64,000 nt of DNA from positions 14,234,145-14,298,144 of the forward strand of contig NC_081851.1 in the NCBI RefSeq assembly GCF_963259705.1, written 5' to 3'. The notes below the pieces were generated by a model, which made no database searches, was not told the origin of the DNA, and worked only from the letters and a program-made list of their open reading frames with translations. Source of the stretch: Myotis daubentonii (lineage: Eukaryota > Chordata > Mammalia > Chiroptera > Vespertilionidae). Positions 32,653 through 44,430 of the stretch are shown one piece after another (position 1 is the first letter of the stretch; each line of letters starts with the position of its first letter). The position numbers and the translations under genes were made by a program.

Positions 32653-35600
32653 TTATCTATGAATGAGTGAGATCATGTGGTATTTTTCCTTCATTGACTG
32701 GCTTATTTCACTTAGCATAATGCTCTCCAGTTCCATCCATGACGTTGCAAATGGTAAGAGTTCCTTCCTTTTTACAGCAGCATAGTATTCCATCGTGTAG
32801 ATGTACCACAGTTTTCTAATCCATTCATCTACTGATGGGCACTTAGGCTGTTTCCAGATCTTAGCTATGGTGAATTGTGCTGCTATGAACATAGGGGTGC
32901 ATATATCCTTTCTGATTGGTGTTTCTGGTTTCTTGGGATATCTTCCTAGAAGAGGGATCATAGGGTCAAATGGGAGTTCCATTTTCAGTTTTTTGAGGAA
33001 ACTCCATAGTGTCTTCCGTAGTGGCTGCACCAGTCTGCATTCCCACCAGCAGTGCACGAGTGTTCCTTTTTCTCCACATCCTCTCCAGCACTTGTCTTTT
33101 GTTGATTTGTTGACGATAGCCAGTCTGACAGGTGTGAGATGGCACCTCATTGTTATTTTGATTTGCATCTCTTGGATGATTAGTGACTTTGAGCATGTTT
33201 TCATATGTCTCTTGGCTTTCTGAATGTCCTCTTTTGAAAGGTGTCTATTTAGGTCCTTTGCCCATTTTTTGATTGGATTGATTATCTTCCTTTTGTTAAG
33301 TTGTATGAGTTCCCTATAAATTTTGGAGATTAGGCCCTTATCAGATATGACATAGGCAAATATGTTTTCCCATGCAGTGGGTTTTCTCATTGTTTTGTTG
33401 ATGGTTTCTTTTGCTGTGCAGAAGCTTTTTATTTTGATGTAGTCCAATTTGTTCATTTTCTCTTTCGTTTCAAGTGCCCTAGGAGCTGTATCAGTGAAGA
33501 AATTGCTTCGGCATATGTCTGAGATTTTGTTACCTTTGGCTTCTTCTAGAATTTTTATGGTTTCCTGTCATACATTTAAGTCCTTTATCCATTTTGAGTT
33601 TATTTTTGTGTATGGTGTAAGTTGGTGGTCTAGTTTCATTTTCTTGCATATATCTGTCCAATTTTCCCAACACCATTTATTGAAGAGACCATCTTGGCTC
33701 CATTGTATGTTCTTGCCTCCTTTGTCAAATATTAATTGAGCATATTGGTTCGGGCCCATTTCTGGGCTCTCTATTCTATTTCATTGATGTATATGCCTGT
33801 TCTTGTGCCAGTTCCAGGCAGTTTTGAGAACAGTGGCTTTGTAATACATCTTGATATCTGGTATTGAGATCCCACCTACTTTTTTCTTTTTCAGGATTGC
33901 TGCAGCTATTCGGGGTCTTTTTTTATTCCAGATGAATTTTTGGAGAGTTCGTTCTAGATCTATGAAGTATGCCGTTGGTATTTTAATGGGAAGTGCGTTG
34001 AATTTATAGATTGCTTTGGGTAGTATGGACATTTTAATGATGTTGATTCTACCAATCCATGAACACGGTATGTTCTTCCATCTGTTGATGTCTTCCTCTA
34101 TATCTTTTTTCAACGTCCTGTAGTTTTCTGAGTACAGGTCTTTTACCTCTTTAGTTAAATTTATTCCAAGTAGCTTAATTTTTTTGGTGTGATGGTAAAC
34201 GGGATTGTTTTTATAATCTCTCTTTTGGAAAGTTCACTATTGGTGTATGGAAATGCCTCAGATTTCTTGGGGTTAATTTTGTATCCTGCTACATTGCCAA
34301 ATTCATGTATTAAGTCTAGTAGCTTTTTGATGGAGTCTCTAGGGTTTTGTATGTATAATATCATGTTGTCTGCAAATAAGGACAGTTTTACTTCCTCTTT
34401 CCCAATTTGGATGCCTTTTATTTCTTCTTCTTGCCTAATTGCAATGGCTAACACTTCCAGTACTATGTTGAACAGGAGTGGATAGAGGGGGCATCCCTGT
34501 ATTGTTCCTGTTCTTAGGCAAAATGGTGTTAGTTTTTGTCCATTGAGTATGATGTTGGCTGTGGGCCTGTCATATATGGCTTTTATTATGTTGAGGTATG
34601 ATCCTTCTACTCCCGCCTTACTGAGAGTTTCCATCTAAAATGGGTGTTGAATTTTGTCAAATGCTTTTTCTGCATCAATTGATATGACCATGTGTTTTTT
34701 TTCTCTCAATTTGTTTATGTGATGTATCACGTTTATTGATTTGCAGATATTGTACCATCCTTGCATTCCTGGGATAAATCCTACTTGGTCATGGTGTATG
34801 ATCTTTCTGATGTACTGCTGGATCCGATTTGCTAAGATTTTGTTGAGGATTTTGGCATCTATGTTCATGAGGGATATTGGCCTGTAAGTCTCTTTCATTG
34901 TGTTGTCTTTACCTGGTTTTGGTATTAGGGTGATGCTGGCTTCATAGAATGAGCTTGGAAGTGTTCCTTCCTCTTGAATTTTTTGTAGTAGTCTGAGGAG
35001 GATAGGTTTTAGTTCTTCCTTGAATGTTTGGTAAAACTCCCCTGTGAAGCCATCTGGTCCTGGGCTTTTGTTTGATGGAAGCTTTTTGATGACTGCTTCA
35101 ATTTCTTCCATAGTTATTGGCCTGTTGAGATTTTTAGATTCTTCCTGATTGAGTTTTGGAATGTTGTATTTTTCTAGGAATTTGTCCATTTCCTCCAGGT
35201 TGTCTAGTTTGTTGGAGTAGAGCTGTCCATAGTATTTTTTAACAATCGTTTGTATTTCTGTGGGGTCTGTTGTTATTTCACCTCTATCGTTTCTGATTTT
35301 GTTTATTTGGGTCCTCTCTCTTTGCTTCTTGGTGAGTCTGGCTAGAGGTTTGTCAATCTTGTTGATTCTTTCAAAGAACCAACTCTCAGTTTCATTGATT
35401 TTCTGTATTGTTTTTTTGGTCTCTATGTCATATATTTATGCTCTAATCTTTATTATCTCCTTCCTTCTGCTCACTCTGGGGTTTTCTTGTTGCTCTCTTT
35501 CTAATTCTTTGAGGTGTAGAGTTAGATGATTTACTACCATTTTTTCTTCTTTTTTGAGTTAGGCCTGTAGAGCTATAAACTTCCCTCTCAGGACTGCTTT

Positions 35601-36470
35601 CATTGTGTCCCATAAGTTTTGGATTGTTGTGTTTTCATTGTCATTAGTTTCCAGGATGTTTTTAATTTCTTCTTTGATCTCATTGGTAACCCAATCAATA
35701 TTTAATAGCATGCTATTCAGCTTCCAGGTGTTTGAGTATTTTGGGTTGTTTTTATTGTAGTTTATTTCTAATATTATGCCATCGAGGTCTGCGAAGATGC
35801 TTTTTATAAATTCAATCTTCTTGAATTTGGGGATACTTTGCCAGTGACCCAATATATGGTCTATTTTTTAATATGTCTTATGGGCACATGAGTAGAATGT
35901 ATATTCCCTGGTTTTGGGGTGAAGTGTTCTGAAGATGTCTATTAAGTCCATCTGATCTAGTGAGTCATTTAGGATTGCTGTATCTTTGCTGATTGTTTGT
36001 CTAGAGGACTTATCCAGTGCTGTCGGTGGTGTATTAAAGTCCCCTACTATGATTGTATTGTTGTCGATCTCTCCTTTGATATCTTCCAGGAGTTTTTTTA
36101 TGAATTTGGGTGCTCCTGCATTGGGTGCATATATGTTTACCAGGGTTATTTCTTCTTGTTGTATTGATCCCTTTAGTATTATGAAATGGCCTTCCTTATC
36201 TCTTGTTATGGCCTTCACTTTGAGGTCTGTTTTGTCCGATATAAGTATTGCTACCCCAGCTTTCTTTTCCTTTCCATTTACTTGAAAGATATTTTTCCAT
36301 CCATTCACTTTCAGTCTGTGTGAGTCCCTTCTAATGAGGTGGGTCTCTTGTAGACAGCAGATGTATGGGTCATGTTTTTTTATCCATTTAGCCACTTGAT
36401 GTCTTTTGCTTGGAGCATTTAGTCCGTTTATGTTTAAAGTTATTATTGAAAGGTACTTGTTTGTAGCCAT
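32653..36470 (-). pseudogene. L1 ORF2 (endonuclease-reverse transcriptase), disrupted
   Basis: The frame starts at the ATG at 36470. The endonuclease part (36470-35868, 200 codons) has LNINGLN, a CLQETH motif and GDFNTPP, then a stop just after an SCAH sequence. Reverse transcriptase segments follow at 35189-34635 ([32 protein letters not shown]) and 34634-34161 ([20 protein letters not shown], then [12 protein letters not shown]). The usual FADD catalytic pair reads FADN, which removes one metal-binding Asp. The C-terminal part at 33456-32653 ([19 protein letters not shown] zinc-knuckle-like region, [20 protein letters not shown]) is open for 267 codons. At least five stops or frameshifts separate these blocks. 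The element cannot mobilise itself. Confidence 0.93.
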
Positions 36471-36499
36471 TTCTTTTTTTGTGTGGCTGTTTTCTTTCT

Positions 36500-37451
36500 G
36501 AGCTTTTTAGTTCTTCTATTTATACCAGTCCCTTTAGCATTCCTTGCATTGCTGGCTTGGTGGTGATAAACTCCCTCAGCCTTTTTTTGTCTGTGAAGCT
36601 TCTTATTTCCCCTTCAATTTTGACTGATAGCCTTGCTGGATAGAGTATTCTTGGATTCAGTCCTTTGCTTTGCATCACTTTGTAAATTTCCGTCCATTCT
36701 TTTCTGGCCTGCTGTGTTTCTGTTGAGAAATCATTTCATAATCTAATGGGAGAGCCCTTGTATGTAACCTTCCATCTCTCTCTTGCAGCCTGTAAGATTC
36801 TCTCTTTGTCCTGAACATTTGCCATGGTAATTATGATGTGTCTTGTTGTGGGTCTTTTCGGGTTCACCTTGTTTGGGACTCTCTGGGCTTCTGTGACTTT
36901 TTTCTTCCCCACCTCAGGGAAGTTTTCTGATATTATTTCTTCGATTAGGTTTTCTAATCCTTGTTCCTCTTTCTGTTGTTCTGGCACCCCTATTATTCGG
37001 ATGTTGTTCGTTTCATGTTGTCCCAAAGCTCCCTTAGGCTCTCCTCCTGTCCTTTAATTTTTTTCTCCAATTGCACTACATTTTGGGTGTATTTTGCTTC
37101 CTTGTCTTCTAATTCACTAATTCGGTCCTCTGCTTCTCCTAGTCTACTGTTGATACTTTCAATGGTGTTTTTTATTGCAGCGATATCACTCTTCATTTCT
37201 TCTTGGGACTTACTTAAGTTCTTGTTTTTTTCATCTGTTTCTTCTAGCTTCTTCCATATGTTATAGATTTTTTCAGCTGTTTCTTCTTGCTTCTTGGAGA
37301 GGTTGTCGATTTTTTCCTCCATTCGGTTTATGCACTCTAGGACCCTTATTCTGAATTCTTTTTCTGTCATGTTGCATGCCTCTGTATTACTTAGCTGCTT
37401 TTCTGGAGAGTCCTCCTTCTCTTTCCTTTGGGGGTTTCTTTGTCTACCCAT
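36500..37451 (-). pseudogene. L1 ORF1 (RNA-binding chaperone), disrupted
   Basis: The ATG at 37451 opens 152 codons rich in Glu/Lys coiled coil (MGRQRNPQRKEKEDSPEK start, heptad-rich NLSKKQEETAEKIYNIWKKL). A frameshift near 37000-37026 leads to the RRM part (36736-37026; NIRIIGVPEQQ, RHIIITMANVQDKERILQAA), a nonsense codon at about 36735, then the C-terminal part (for example KEWTEIYKVM, GEIRSFTDKKRLREF) down to about 36500. Confidence 0.92.
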
Positions 37452-39429
37452 GTTTTATCTCACTGACATATCTAGATGTTGATTCGTTCATTGGCTGCTC
37501 CCTGGGTGGCAGTGACTCCTTGGTCTGTGCCTGCTCTTCGGGTGGTTGCGGTAGCAGCTGCTCCTCAGTTGGCAGCAGCTCCTCTGGTGGGTGCTGTTCA
37601 CAGCTGTTGTTGCTCTTCTGGCTTGGGGGAGTAGGCTTCACGTACAGCTGCTGTTCCTCAGCAGAGGGTGTGGTGCTCAGGAGGCTGCTGTTGCTTGAAT
37701 CTGCTGTGTTGATTTAAAGGCACAAAATACAACACAACAAGGCACCACGTACCAGTCAGTAAACACAAATATATTCACGATATTAATAACCCCAAATAAA
37801 GGTGACCACCTGAATTAAGAGAATTAGGGGATAAGGAAGAAGAAAGAGAAAAAGATAAAAGAGAAAAAAGAAAAGAAATGTAGGGACCAAAAAAAGGAGT
37901 GCAAAAATGAAATTGGGAAAAAGGAGGGGGGAAAATAAAAGCGAGAAAAGAAAAGAAAAAAAAAAGAGCGAAAAGAGAGAATGAAGTGGAAGAGGGGAAG
38001 AGACTTTTTATATGAGGAGAATACTCCTATAGAACCACCACTAATCCCAACAAATTCCAGCAACAGCTCCCTGGAGATGGATGCAAACTAGAAACAACTA
38101 ATAATATAACGATGAAAATAGAATGGAGGACACTAATCCCAAAATAAAATAAAGAAAAAATAAAATGGCACTTTAAAAAATGGTAAAATAGTAGCAGTAA
38201 TAATACTGGTTAAAGATTAGAAGGTAGTAATTAAAAGGGTAAAATCAGGTGATGGAGAAAGAAGAAAAAAAATGGAAAAAAATAGGAAAAAATTGGTTTC
38301 TTAGTTAAAAGGTGAAAAATGAAAAAAATAATTTGCAGTAGTGAAGGTCCTTCGGTTCTTCTATTCTTCAGTCTGGCTCGCCTTTAGTCCTGCCAGGTAT
38401 TCAGGAGAGTGTTGAGTTTCCCTGCGATACACTGTTCCTCTGTGTTGTAAACCACAGTTCTTATTTTAAAGCAGGTCGTATTTGTTTCCCAGACTGCCTT
38501 ATTTTGTGTTTAGCAAAGTGTCAGTTTGTGGCTCAGCCTCTGGGTGGCAGTGTTCTGGGGTTGGCCTCTGAGGTTATAAGGCTTCTCTATCACATTTAAA
38601 ACTGATTTGGAAGGTCAACTATCCAGAGCTGGTTCCTTAATAGTTATCCGCTCTGTGTTGTTGCTGGGATTAAAATCCCTCTATTGGCCAGACCCTGTTA
38701 ACTCCCAGGGACTGATCAGATTATTTTAATCCTTGATCTCCTTCAGGGTGGAATCTGGGTGTGGCTGTGCTCCTTGCCTGGGGGCTGGGGGGAGGAGACT
38801 CACTCTCCAGAGAGAATGGCTGCCCTAGTCCTGGGCTCAGGGGTATCTCAGCACTCAATTCGCTGCCACCTGTCCCGGCCCCCCTTCTCTCCTCAGTCTC
38901 TCCCCAGACTCCACTCCTCCGCACCCTCTCCCTCTCTTCAGCACAGGTGAGTGTCTGTATCGGAAATATCTTATGAACAGGATTCAGTGAAAACAAACAA
39001 ACAAACGCTGGCTGAGGAAATGGGGAAGGCTTGGTTTCTGTAAGCTCTTTCCTTACCGGCACTGCATGGTCTGGTCAGCTCTTCAGGCTGCCACCTTTAG
39101 TCTCAGTCCTCCGTGATCACAGAACCCAGTTCTCAAATCCCCTGGCTGTGCCAGGAATCCCGTGGATCTCCTTTCCCCAGTCAGGGGCTGTGCGTGTCCC
39201 AAGGGACGTTGCTATCTGCCATGCGGTCTCCCTCTAACTCTCTGGGCTCAGAGGTCTGGCAAACTTTCCTTCCCAAATCCCTGTGTTTTTTTTTTGTTTG
39301 TTTGTTTGTTTTTTTTTACCTTTCCAGGGGAGTTCTGCCCTTCCCGGCTGCAAATGGTCTCACCAGCTGAGAAATTTCGCCAATTCGGGGTGGGTTTTAT
39401 TAGTTTCAGCTTCTCACTCCATTTGCTCC
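37452..39429 (-). promoter_or_regulatory. L1 5' UTR
   Basis: About 2.0 kb between the ORF1 start and the 5' target duplication. It includes a G/C-rich outer part (38700-39430) and an A-rich purine stretch (37820-38340 on the + strand). L1 5' UTRs hold the internal promoter. The open frames across it on both strands are not genes. Confidence 0.75.
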
Positions 39430-39445
39430 CTTGAATTGCTTTAAA

Positions 39446-39785
39446 TGAATTTTTTTTTATTGTTTAAAGCAGCAGTTCTCAACCTGTGGGTTGTGAGCCC
39501 TTTAGTGGTTGAATGACCCTTTCACAGGGGTCGCCTAATACCATGGGAAAACACATATATAATTACATATTGTTTTTGTGATTAGTCACTATGCTTTAAT
39601 TATGTTTAATTTGTAACAGTGAAATTGGGGGTCAACATAACATAAGAAACTATATTAAAGGGTCTCAGCATTAGGAATTTTGAGTTTAACACTGGTTTAA
39701 AGTATTACATATGTCTCCTTTTCCCCCCATCGACCCCTCCTTGATCACTCCCACCCCCCTAAGTACAAGAAGGCATGGCTTAAAA
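39446..39785 (-). mobile_element. Older L1 3' end split by a SPIN element
   Basis: TTTTTTTTATTGTTTAAAG on the left and GTTTAAAGTATTACATATGT, then CTCCTTTTCCCCCCATCG, on the right form one minus-strand L1 3' end (compare the tail at 32378-32430) once the SPIN insertion and one target copy are removed. Confidence 0.75.
39470..39694 (-). mobile_element. SPIN-family hAT DNA transposon (non-autonomous)
   Basis: Termini are CAGCAGTTCTCAACCTGTGG and TGAGTTTAACACTG. It carries GACCCTTTCACAGGGGTCGC and TAATTACATATTGTTTTTGT, in reverse orientation to the copy at 4084-4307. GTTTAAAG at 39462-39469 and 39695-39702 is a perfect 8-bp hAT duplication with T at position 2 and A at position 7. Length 225 bp, no transposase. 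Confidence 0.92.
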
Positions 39786-41242
39786 AATCAATATCTGTTT
39801 CTTCTTCTCGGGATTGGGAGTATTTACTGAATTCAGACCACCACCAGAAGGTTGAGTCTCACCTTTCGAACAGATCTTTATGTCTGAATCCTTTGGAAAG
39901 TTTCTCAGATAAAGGATGAAGACTTGTCACAGAATCTCAGTCTGGATTCTTCTACACATCTCTCACATACCTGCACTTTTTCCTACTTCACTGGGTCTCT
40001 GAGGAGGCTAAATGGAATACTCTGATGGGAGAAGGAATTCATTCACTTGTTGACCCCCGTTGTTCAGTTGGCAAGGTAAATACTGTGTGTAGAGTGAAAA
40101 CTTCCAGGAGTGCTCAGGTGACTTAGAAATTGGCCTTAAGAACCCAGAGCATTTTTTTGCAAAACGCAGAATTGTTTGAAGATACTGGCTATGTAAGGGC
40201 TTGTGAGTCATCTTTGTCCCAAGATCAGCAAGAAGTCAGGAAACATGGTAAACACTGGGAGTGACCCGAAGAGCATTTCATGTTGACAGGCTGACTACCT
40301 GCACTGTGCTGGAAGGTCTATAACAATACCTGCTATGCTGTAACAATACCTACATTCTAGTAGTGCTTTCAGTTCAGAGAATTGCAGTTTAGCTACATAA
40401 ATTGTCAACAAGGCCAGGGAATCATGATCCCCATTAGTGATGAGAAAACCTGTCAGAGTGTGTTTCCAAGACCATGACACTTGGTTAGCTGTGGGCTCTC
40501 TGCTGCACTTGTGCTGTTGCCTTCTGTGTCTGTCAGGTTCCTAGTGGATCTACATTTAAATGGTGCTAACACTGCACTTTCACAGCCTTGCCAGAACTTT
40601 GTTTAAACACCGAATTCTAAAGGTCACACACTTGGGTATTGTGACCCTTCATAATAAAATTGAATGGAATAAAAATATCAACGTCTGAGTTAATATTACA
40701 GAACATTTTCTAATTTTTGTGATCTTCCTTGAAATAAAGAAGTTGTATTCTGAGACATGGCACTTTTAATTTTTTTATTTCTCTTAGGACAAATCATTAC
40801 TATGATGAAAACTGTTTTATAATGAAATGATTTCCAGCCCTAATAACGGGCTCTGTTATTTTTCACATATTTTATTTAATTTTAAAACTTCACAGTGAAT
40901 TAACTAGTATTTCTCCATTTTCTGGAAGAAAATATTGAGGCTCTAGAGATGGTTTGTTGAAAATCAACAACTAATAGGTAATGGAAGAGAACCGAGATCA
41001 CAGTGTATTTACAGTAGTTTCACCTACATAAAATTTGTCTAGCAAAAGTAGTTGAGGTTGCACTTACAATACTGGCACAGGAAAGTCCAGAAATAGAATA
41101 AAGAGGCTCTGGATTTGATTACCTTTTTTCTCATGAGTATGTTTTTAAATGGGAAAGTTCTACTGATGAATGCTAACAGTTGGGGGTGAATATTGTAATA
41201 CCTTCCCAGTTATTTGTATTTTATATGTTCTTGTTGTTGTAG
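39786..41242. other. Intron-like spacer
   Basis: No gene or clear repeat recognised. It precedes a diverged ANAPC1-like exon. Confidence 0.4.
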
Positions 41243-41334
41243 GGACTTAAAATTGGAGTTTCACTTAGATCATTACTGCAAGGAATACACAATGCTTTTC
41301 AGAACAACTGAAAAAGTATGCACACTTCATCAAG
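41243..41334 (+). pseudogene. ANAPC1: Diverged ANAPC1-like internal exon
   Basis: Acceptor TTGTTGTTGTAG|G and donor CATCAAG|GTAAGC bracket 92 bp. In the second-base frame it reads DLKLEFHLDHYCKEYTMLFR, then TTEKVCTLHQG. This aligns with the APC1 segment DLKLGPYVDHYYRDYPTLVR, then TTGQVCTIDPG, from the middle of the protein. Identity is only about half, far lower than for the two N-terminal exons at 22-23.6 kb. Its phase does not match the end of the exon at 23635, so direct splicing would be out of frame. The exons that should lie between (several hundred residues) are absent. Confidence 0.7.
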
Positions 41335-42867
41335 GTAAGCATCTGTTTCATTAAAAGTTTTGTGAACAGTATGGTGATATTTGCTTGTATTTCTCTTATG
41401 TTTGGACTCTATGTCATAAACTCGCTTCTAAACAACATAGTGTACAGCCCAGCTGATGGGGTGTCAGATCCTGTCACTTCTCTGGTACTGTAGTTCTTGA
41501 GGTCCCTTCCTTCCTCTCAGCCTCTCTCTCCCTTTCTCTGTCTGTGCCACTGACCTGTTGTTCTTTATGGAAGCTGAGTCCACACCCGTTTCCTTACCAC
41601 TTTTGTAAAGCTTGGTTTTAGTAAGTTCTCCACTTTGTGCTGAGAGTGTCTTGGTCTGAGAAAAGATACGGCATATCGTGCTACTTTATTGTAACTTCTA
41701 GACATAAGCTGTCAAGTCCCATGAGTGGGATCGATTTCCACCTTGACATTCCTGATACGGCGATTCTAGTGTGAAGCCATCAAGGTGAGCAGCAAGAGTA
41801 CTAAGCCACATTGACTTCAGGGCCTCCTGATCCCATGTGTTCTCTGTGACCTGTCAACCTCTAGTATCGCCAGGTCCCTAAGCATTCTCTACCAGCAGCC
41901 CGAAGGATCTTTTGAAAATGTCAGTATGATCATGTCTCTTCTGAAAACTGACAGTGGTCTCCTATGGCCTTTAGAAATGAGTCCCAAATCCTTAGTGTGT
42001 CCGTCCAGGCCCTCCATGGTCCGACCTTAGCTTCTTTTGCAGTCTTGTCTCTCCCTCACCCCTTTTCTGTGGTCACACTTTGAGATCCTCATTGGCATCA
42101 CACTCTGCCAGCCCAGCTTAGTGCTGTGCCATGCCCTGTATCCCGACGTCTCCCTCTGCAGTCGGTGGAAGGCTGATGTTCTTTCCAGCATCTCCCATCT
42201 TTCCCCGGTCCTGCTCTCTGCTCCCATTGTTTCTTTGTTTTTGTTTTCGTGTTTGTTGTTATTTTTTTTGTAATACCATGAAATACTAGAACCTTGTCCA
42301 CCCTCAGGGGTTTTAAGGGTTTCATTCAGTGTGGAAGCTGAGAATTATAAGCAGCAGAATAGTGATGAAGCTAACAGTAGGGCCTTGTCTTTCTCACAAA
42401 AAGAACAAGTCCACAGGTAGGTGGATCCAATATTGAATTCAGCTGCTCAGTGACGTCAGAGTAAGCTCCCAGCATCAACGAGAGGAAAAAAATCCTCTCC
42501 TCGCTATTGTACTTTATATCAGGGAGGAACTTAGTGTCTCAGAAATCAACTATGAGAGTCTTTCGTGAACCCTTGGGCAGCACAGGCCGAATTGCAAGGG
42601 ACATGGGGCAGTTTAGTGTCAAACTGCTCCTGAAGGAGGTGCCTCAGCCCAGGAGGAGGTGGTGAGGGAAAGGGCAGAGGGGACATGTGGGATGGTGAGC
42701 TTCCTGTTTCTACTGTGATCACTAAGGGCCCCGTATATTTCTTCTGTGTGGACTTGTGGAGGGAAGGTGTCCCAAGATTCAGGGATGACTGTTTCACAAC
42801 GGTTGCCTAGTGTTTTGAAGTACCCTGTCTCATAGGGTCCATATTATCCACATAGAACTGGTTAAAC

Positions 42868-43105
42868 ATATATGTTTTTACTGATCTCAGAGGGAGGAAG
42901 GGAAAGGGAACAGAGAGAGCAGGGGGTGGGTGTGGGGGCGGCGAGGAGGCTGGGGAAGGGGAGAGAGAAACATCAATGATGAGAGAGCATCAACGGTCCC
43001 GTAGCCCCTAGCACGCAACCCCGGAACGGGCCCTGACTGGGAATGAAATGGGGATCTCTTGGTTGTGGGGTCCACGCTCAAGCAATGAGCCACACCAGCC
43101 GGGCA
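42868..43105 (-). mobile_element. VES-type SINE (in copy A)
   Basis: The minus strand reads GCCCGGCTGGTGTGGCTCAT, TGCTTGAGCGTGGACCCC and a CT-rich tail. The same insertion lies at the same place in copy B, so it predates the duplication. Confidence 0.88.
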
Positions 43106-43453
43106 GCCACATATCAATTTAAAATGAAATTTTTTTAATTCAAATTTAGTAAAACTTAAAATTCACTGAGACATTTAGGTTGCTCTTGTTGGATACCTGA
43201 GGAGTGTTGGCTTGGTGTATTGACCAGCTAGCTGGTTTGCCTTGAAAGCAAATATGAAATGAAAGAAAGGAAATGTGTCTCCCCTCAGAGCAAGAGTGCT
43301 GCTCACATGAGAATGATGAGCTTTGGATAATTGGGCCACAGCACAGAATGGATCCCTCTTGCACAGCGTGCCCCCTTTTGAAATACCAGTGGCATGCCTT
43401 TGTCCATTTCTGCTTAGAATTTTCTGACATGGTGGTTTTCATTTTAATTATAG

Positions 43454-43575
43454 ATTGTTCCAGTGGTGTTGTCAGTGAACTATGGCCCCTCCGGTAGAAC
43501 CAGGGCTGCGTACCTTGTTTCCGTACCGTCCTGTTTCAGTGGAACTATTGCCTCTCCCTAAGCTGAGTTTGACTG
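43454..43575 (+). pseudogene. ANAPC1: ANAPC1-derived exon with nonsense codon (copy A)
   Basis: Acceptor TTTTAATTATAG and donor GACTG|GTGAGT bracket 122 bp. One frame reads TMAPPVEPGLRTLFPYRPVS, then VELLPLPKLSLTG, aligning with the APC1 segment TMALPVGRGMFTLFSYHPVP, then TEPLPIPKLNLTG. Just upstream in the same frame is TGA at 43476-43478, at the place of the Arg codon before Thr-Met in APC1. CGA to TGA is a typical CpG decay. The exon therefore cannot encode a continuous APC1 segment. Confidence 0.8.
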
Positions 43576-43861
43576 GTGAGTTAAATTCTGGGCTCATGGA
43601 GGAAGGGAAATGATTCAGGAAGTGTTTAGTGGAGGGAGTTGTTTTGAGTTACTCCTGTTGCAACCAAAGCAATGCTCTTGCTATCCCTAGTGATTTTAAG
43701 TATTGTTGAGAGCTAGTCTACTGGTTGTTTCTGGCCAAATAGCAAATCCAGCTAAATAGCGAGCGAAGTAGAATGCCCCCCATTAAGTAATTTTTCCTTT
43801 CATGAGAACATTTCAAGAGACAAATTGGCACTTGGGAAAGTTTAGATAGATATGATTGAGT

Positions 43862-44085
43862 CTGGCCAGTGCTGCACGGTGGTCGAGCATCCGCCTGTGA
43901 AGCAGGCAGGAGTGCACAGTTGGTTTGATTCCGGGTCAGGGCACAGGTCCGGGTTGCAGACTGGATCACCAATAGGGGTCGTGAAGGAGGAAACCATTCA
44001 ATGCTTCTCTCTCATGGTTGACTTTTCTGTCTCGCCCTTTCTCCCTCCCTGAAATCAATCAAAGTGTATTTTTAAAAATATATAC
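43862..44085 (+). mobile_element. VES-type SINE
   Basis: CTGGCCAGTGCTGCACGGTG, GTTTGATTCCGGGTCAGGGC and CACCAATAGGGGTCGTGAAG, with a CT-rich tail and AAATCAATCAAAGTG. Confidence 0.9.
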
Positions 44086-44092
44086 TGAGTCT

Positions 44093-44283
44093 AGCCACAG
44101 CTGATGGGGCTCATTGGATGGGCATCTGCCCTTGCACTGAAAGGTTTCCGGATCAGCTCCCAGGGAGGGCACGTGGCAGGGTTTTGCGGTCAGTTCCATG
44201 GCGGGGGTGGGCAGGAGGCGGCTGGTGCACCTCTCATCTATGTTCTCTGCCTCTCCCTTCCTCTCTCCACTGTCTATCTAAAT
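44093..44283 (+). mobile_element. VES-type SINE, diverged
   Basis: CTAGCCACAGCTGATGGGGC, CTTGCACTGAAAGGTTTCCG and a CTCTCCCTTCCTCTCTCC tail. It is head-to-tail with the preceding one. Confidence 0.75.
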
Positions 44284-44424
44284 ATTGGAGGTATGATCCT
44301 TGTGTCAACCAGAACCTATACATAAAGCAAAATGAGAAGAAACTGTCACTTCTAGTAGTTTCACTTCTGACAGTTCACTAATGTGAACATTTTGGTGTAT
44401 ATATTGGTGTATATATTTCCAGAT

Positions 44425-44430
44425 TTTATT
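44425..44430 (-). terminator. Possible polyadenylation signal
   Basis: AATAAA on the minus strand, about 316 bp beyond the stop of the RalGDS-like frame. It is the nearest canonical hexamer I noticed. The hexamer is common by chance. Confidence 0.3.

Larger units (their letters stand above)
32172..39429 (-). mobile_element. Near full-length L1 retrotransposon with probable 3' transduction
   Basis: CTTGAATTGCTTTAA at 32157-32171 and 39430-39444 is a perfect 15-bp target duplication enclosing 7.26 kb. On the minus strand the order is a 5' UTR (39429-37452), ORF1 (37451 to about 36500), ORF2 (36470-32653), a 3' UTR and an A tail ending at about 32378. A further 206 bp of unrelated sequence (32377-32172) with its own A-rich end follows before the second duplication copy. 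ORF1 and ORF2 carry several frameshifts and stops, so the copy is inactive. Confidence 0.92.
41427..43769 (+). repeat. Segmental duplication, copy A (2.34 kb)
   Basis: The stretch is nearly identical in sequence and order to copy B at 50994-53338. Differences are scattered substitutions and a few short indels, including a roughly 26-bp segment at about 42707-42733 missing from B. It holds a VES SINE and an ANAPC1-derived exon. The two copies are in direct orientation about 9.57 kb apart. Confidence 0.93.

Noticed and set aside
37452..39429. Several open frames on the + strand (for example 37376-37717 and 39113-39434)
   Set aside because: They lie within the L1 ORF1 antisense and 5' UTR and have no independent support.
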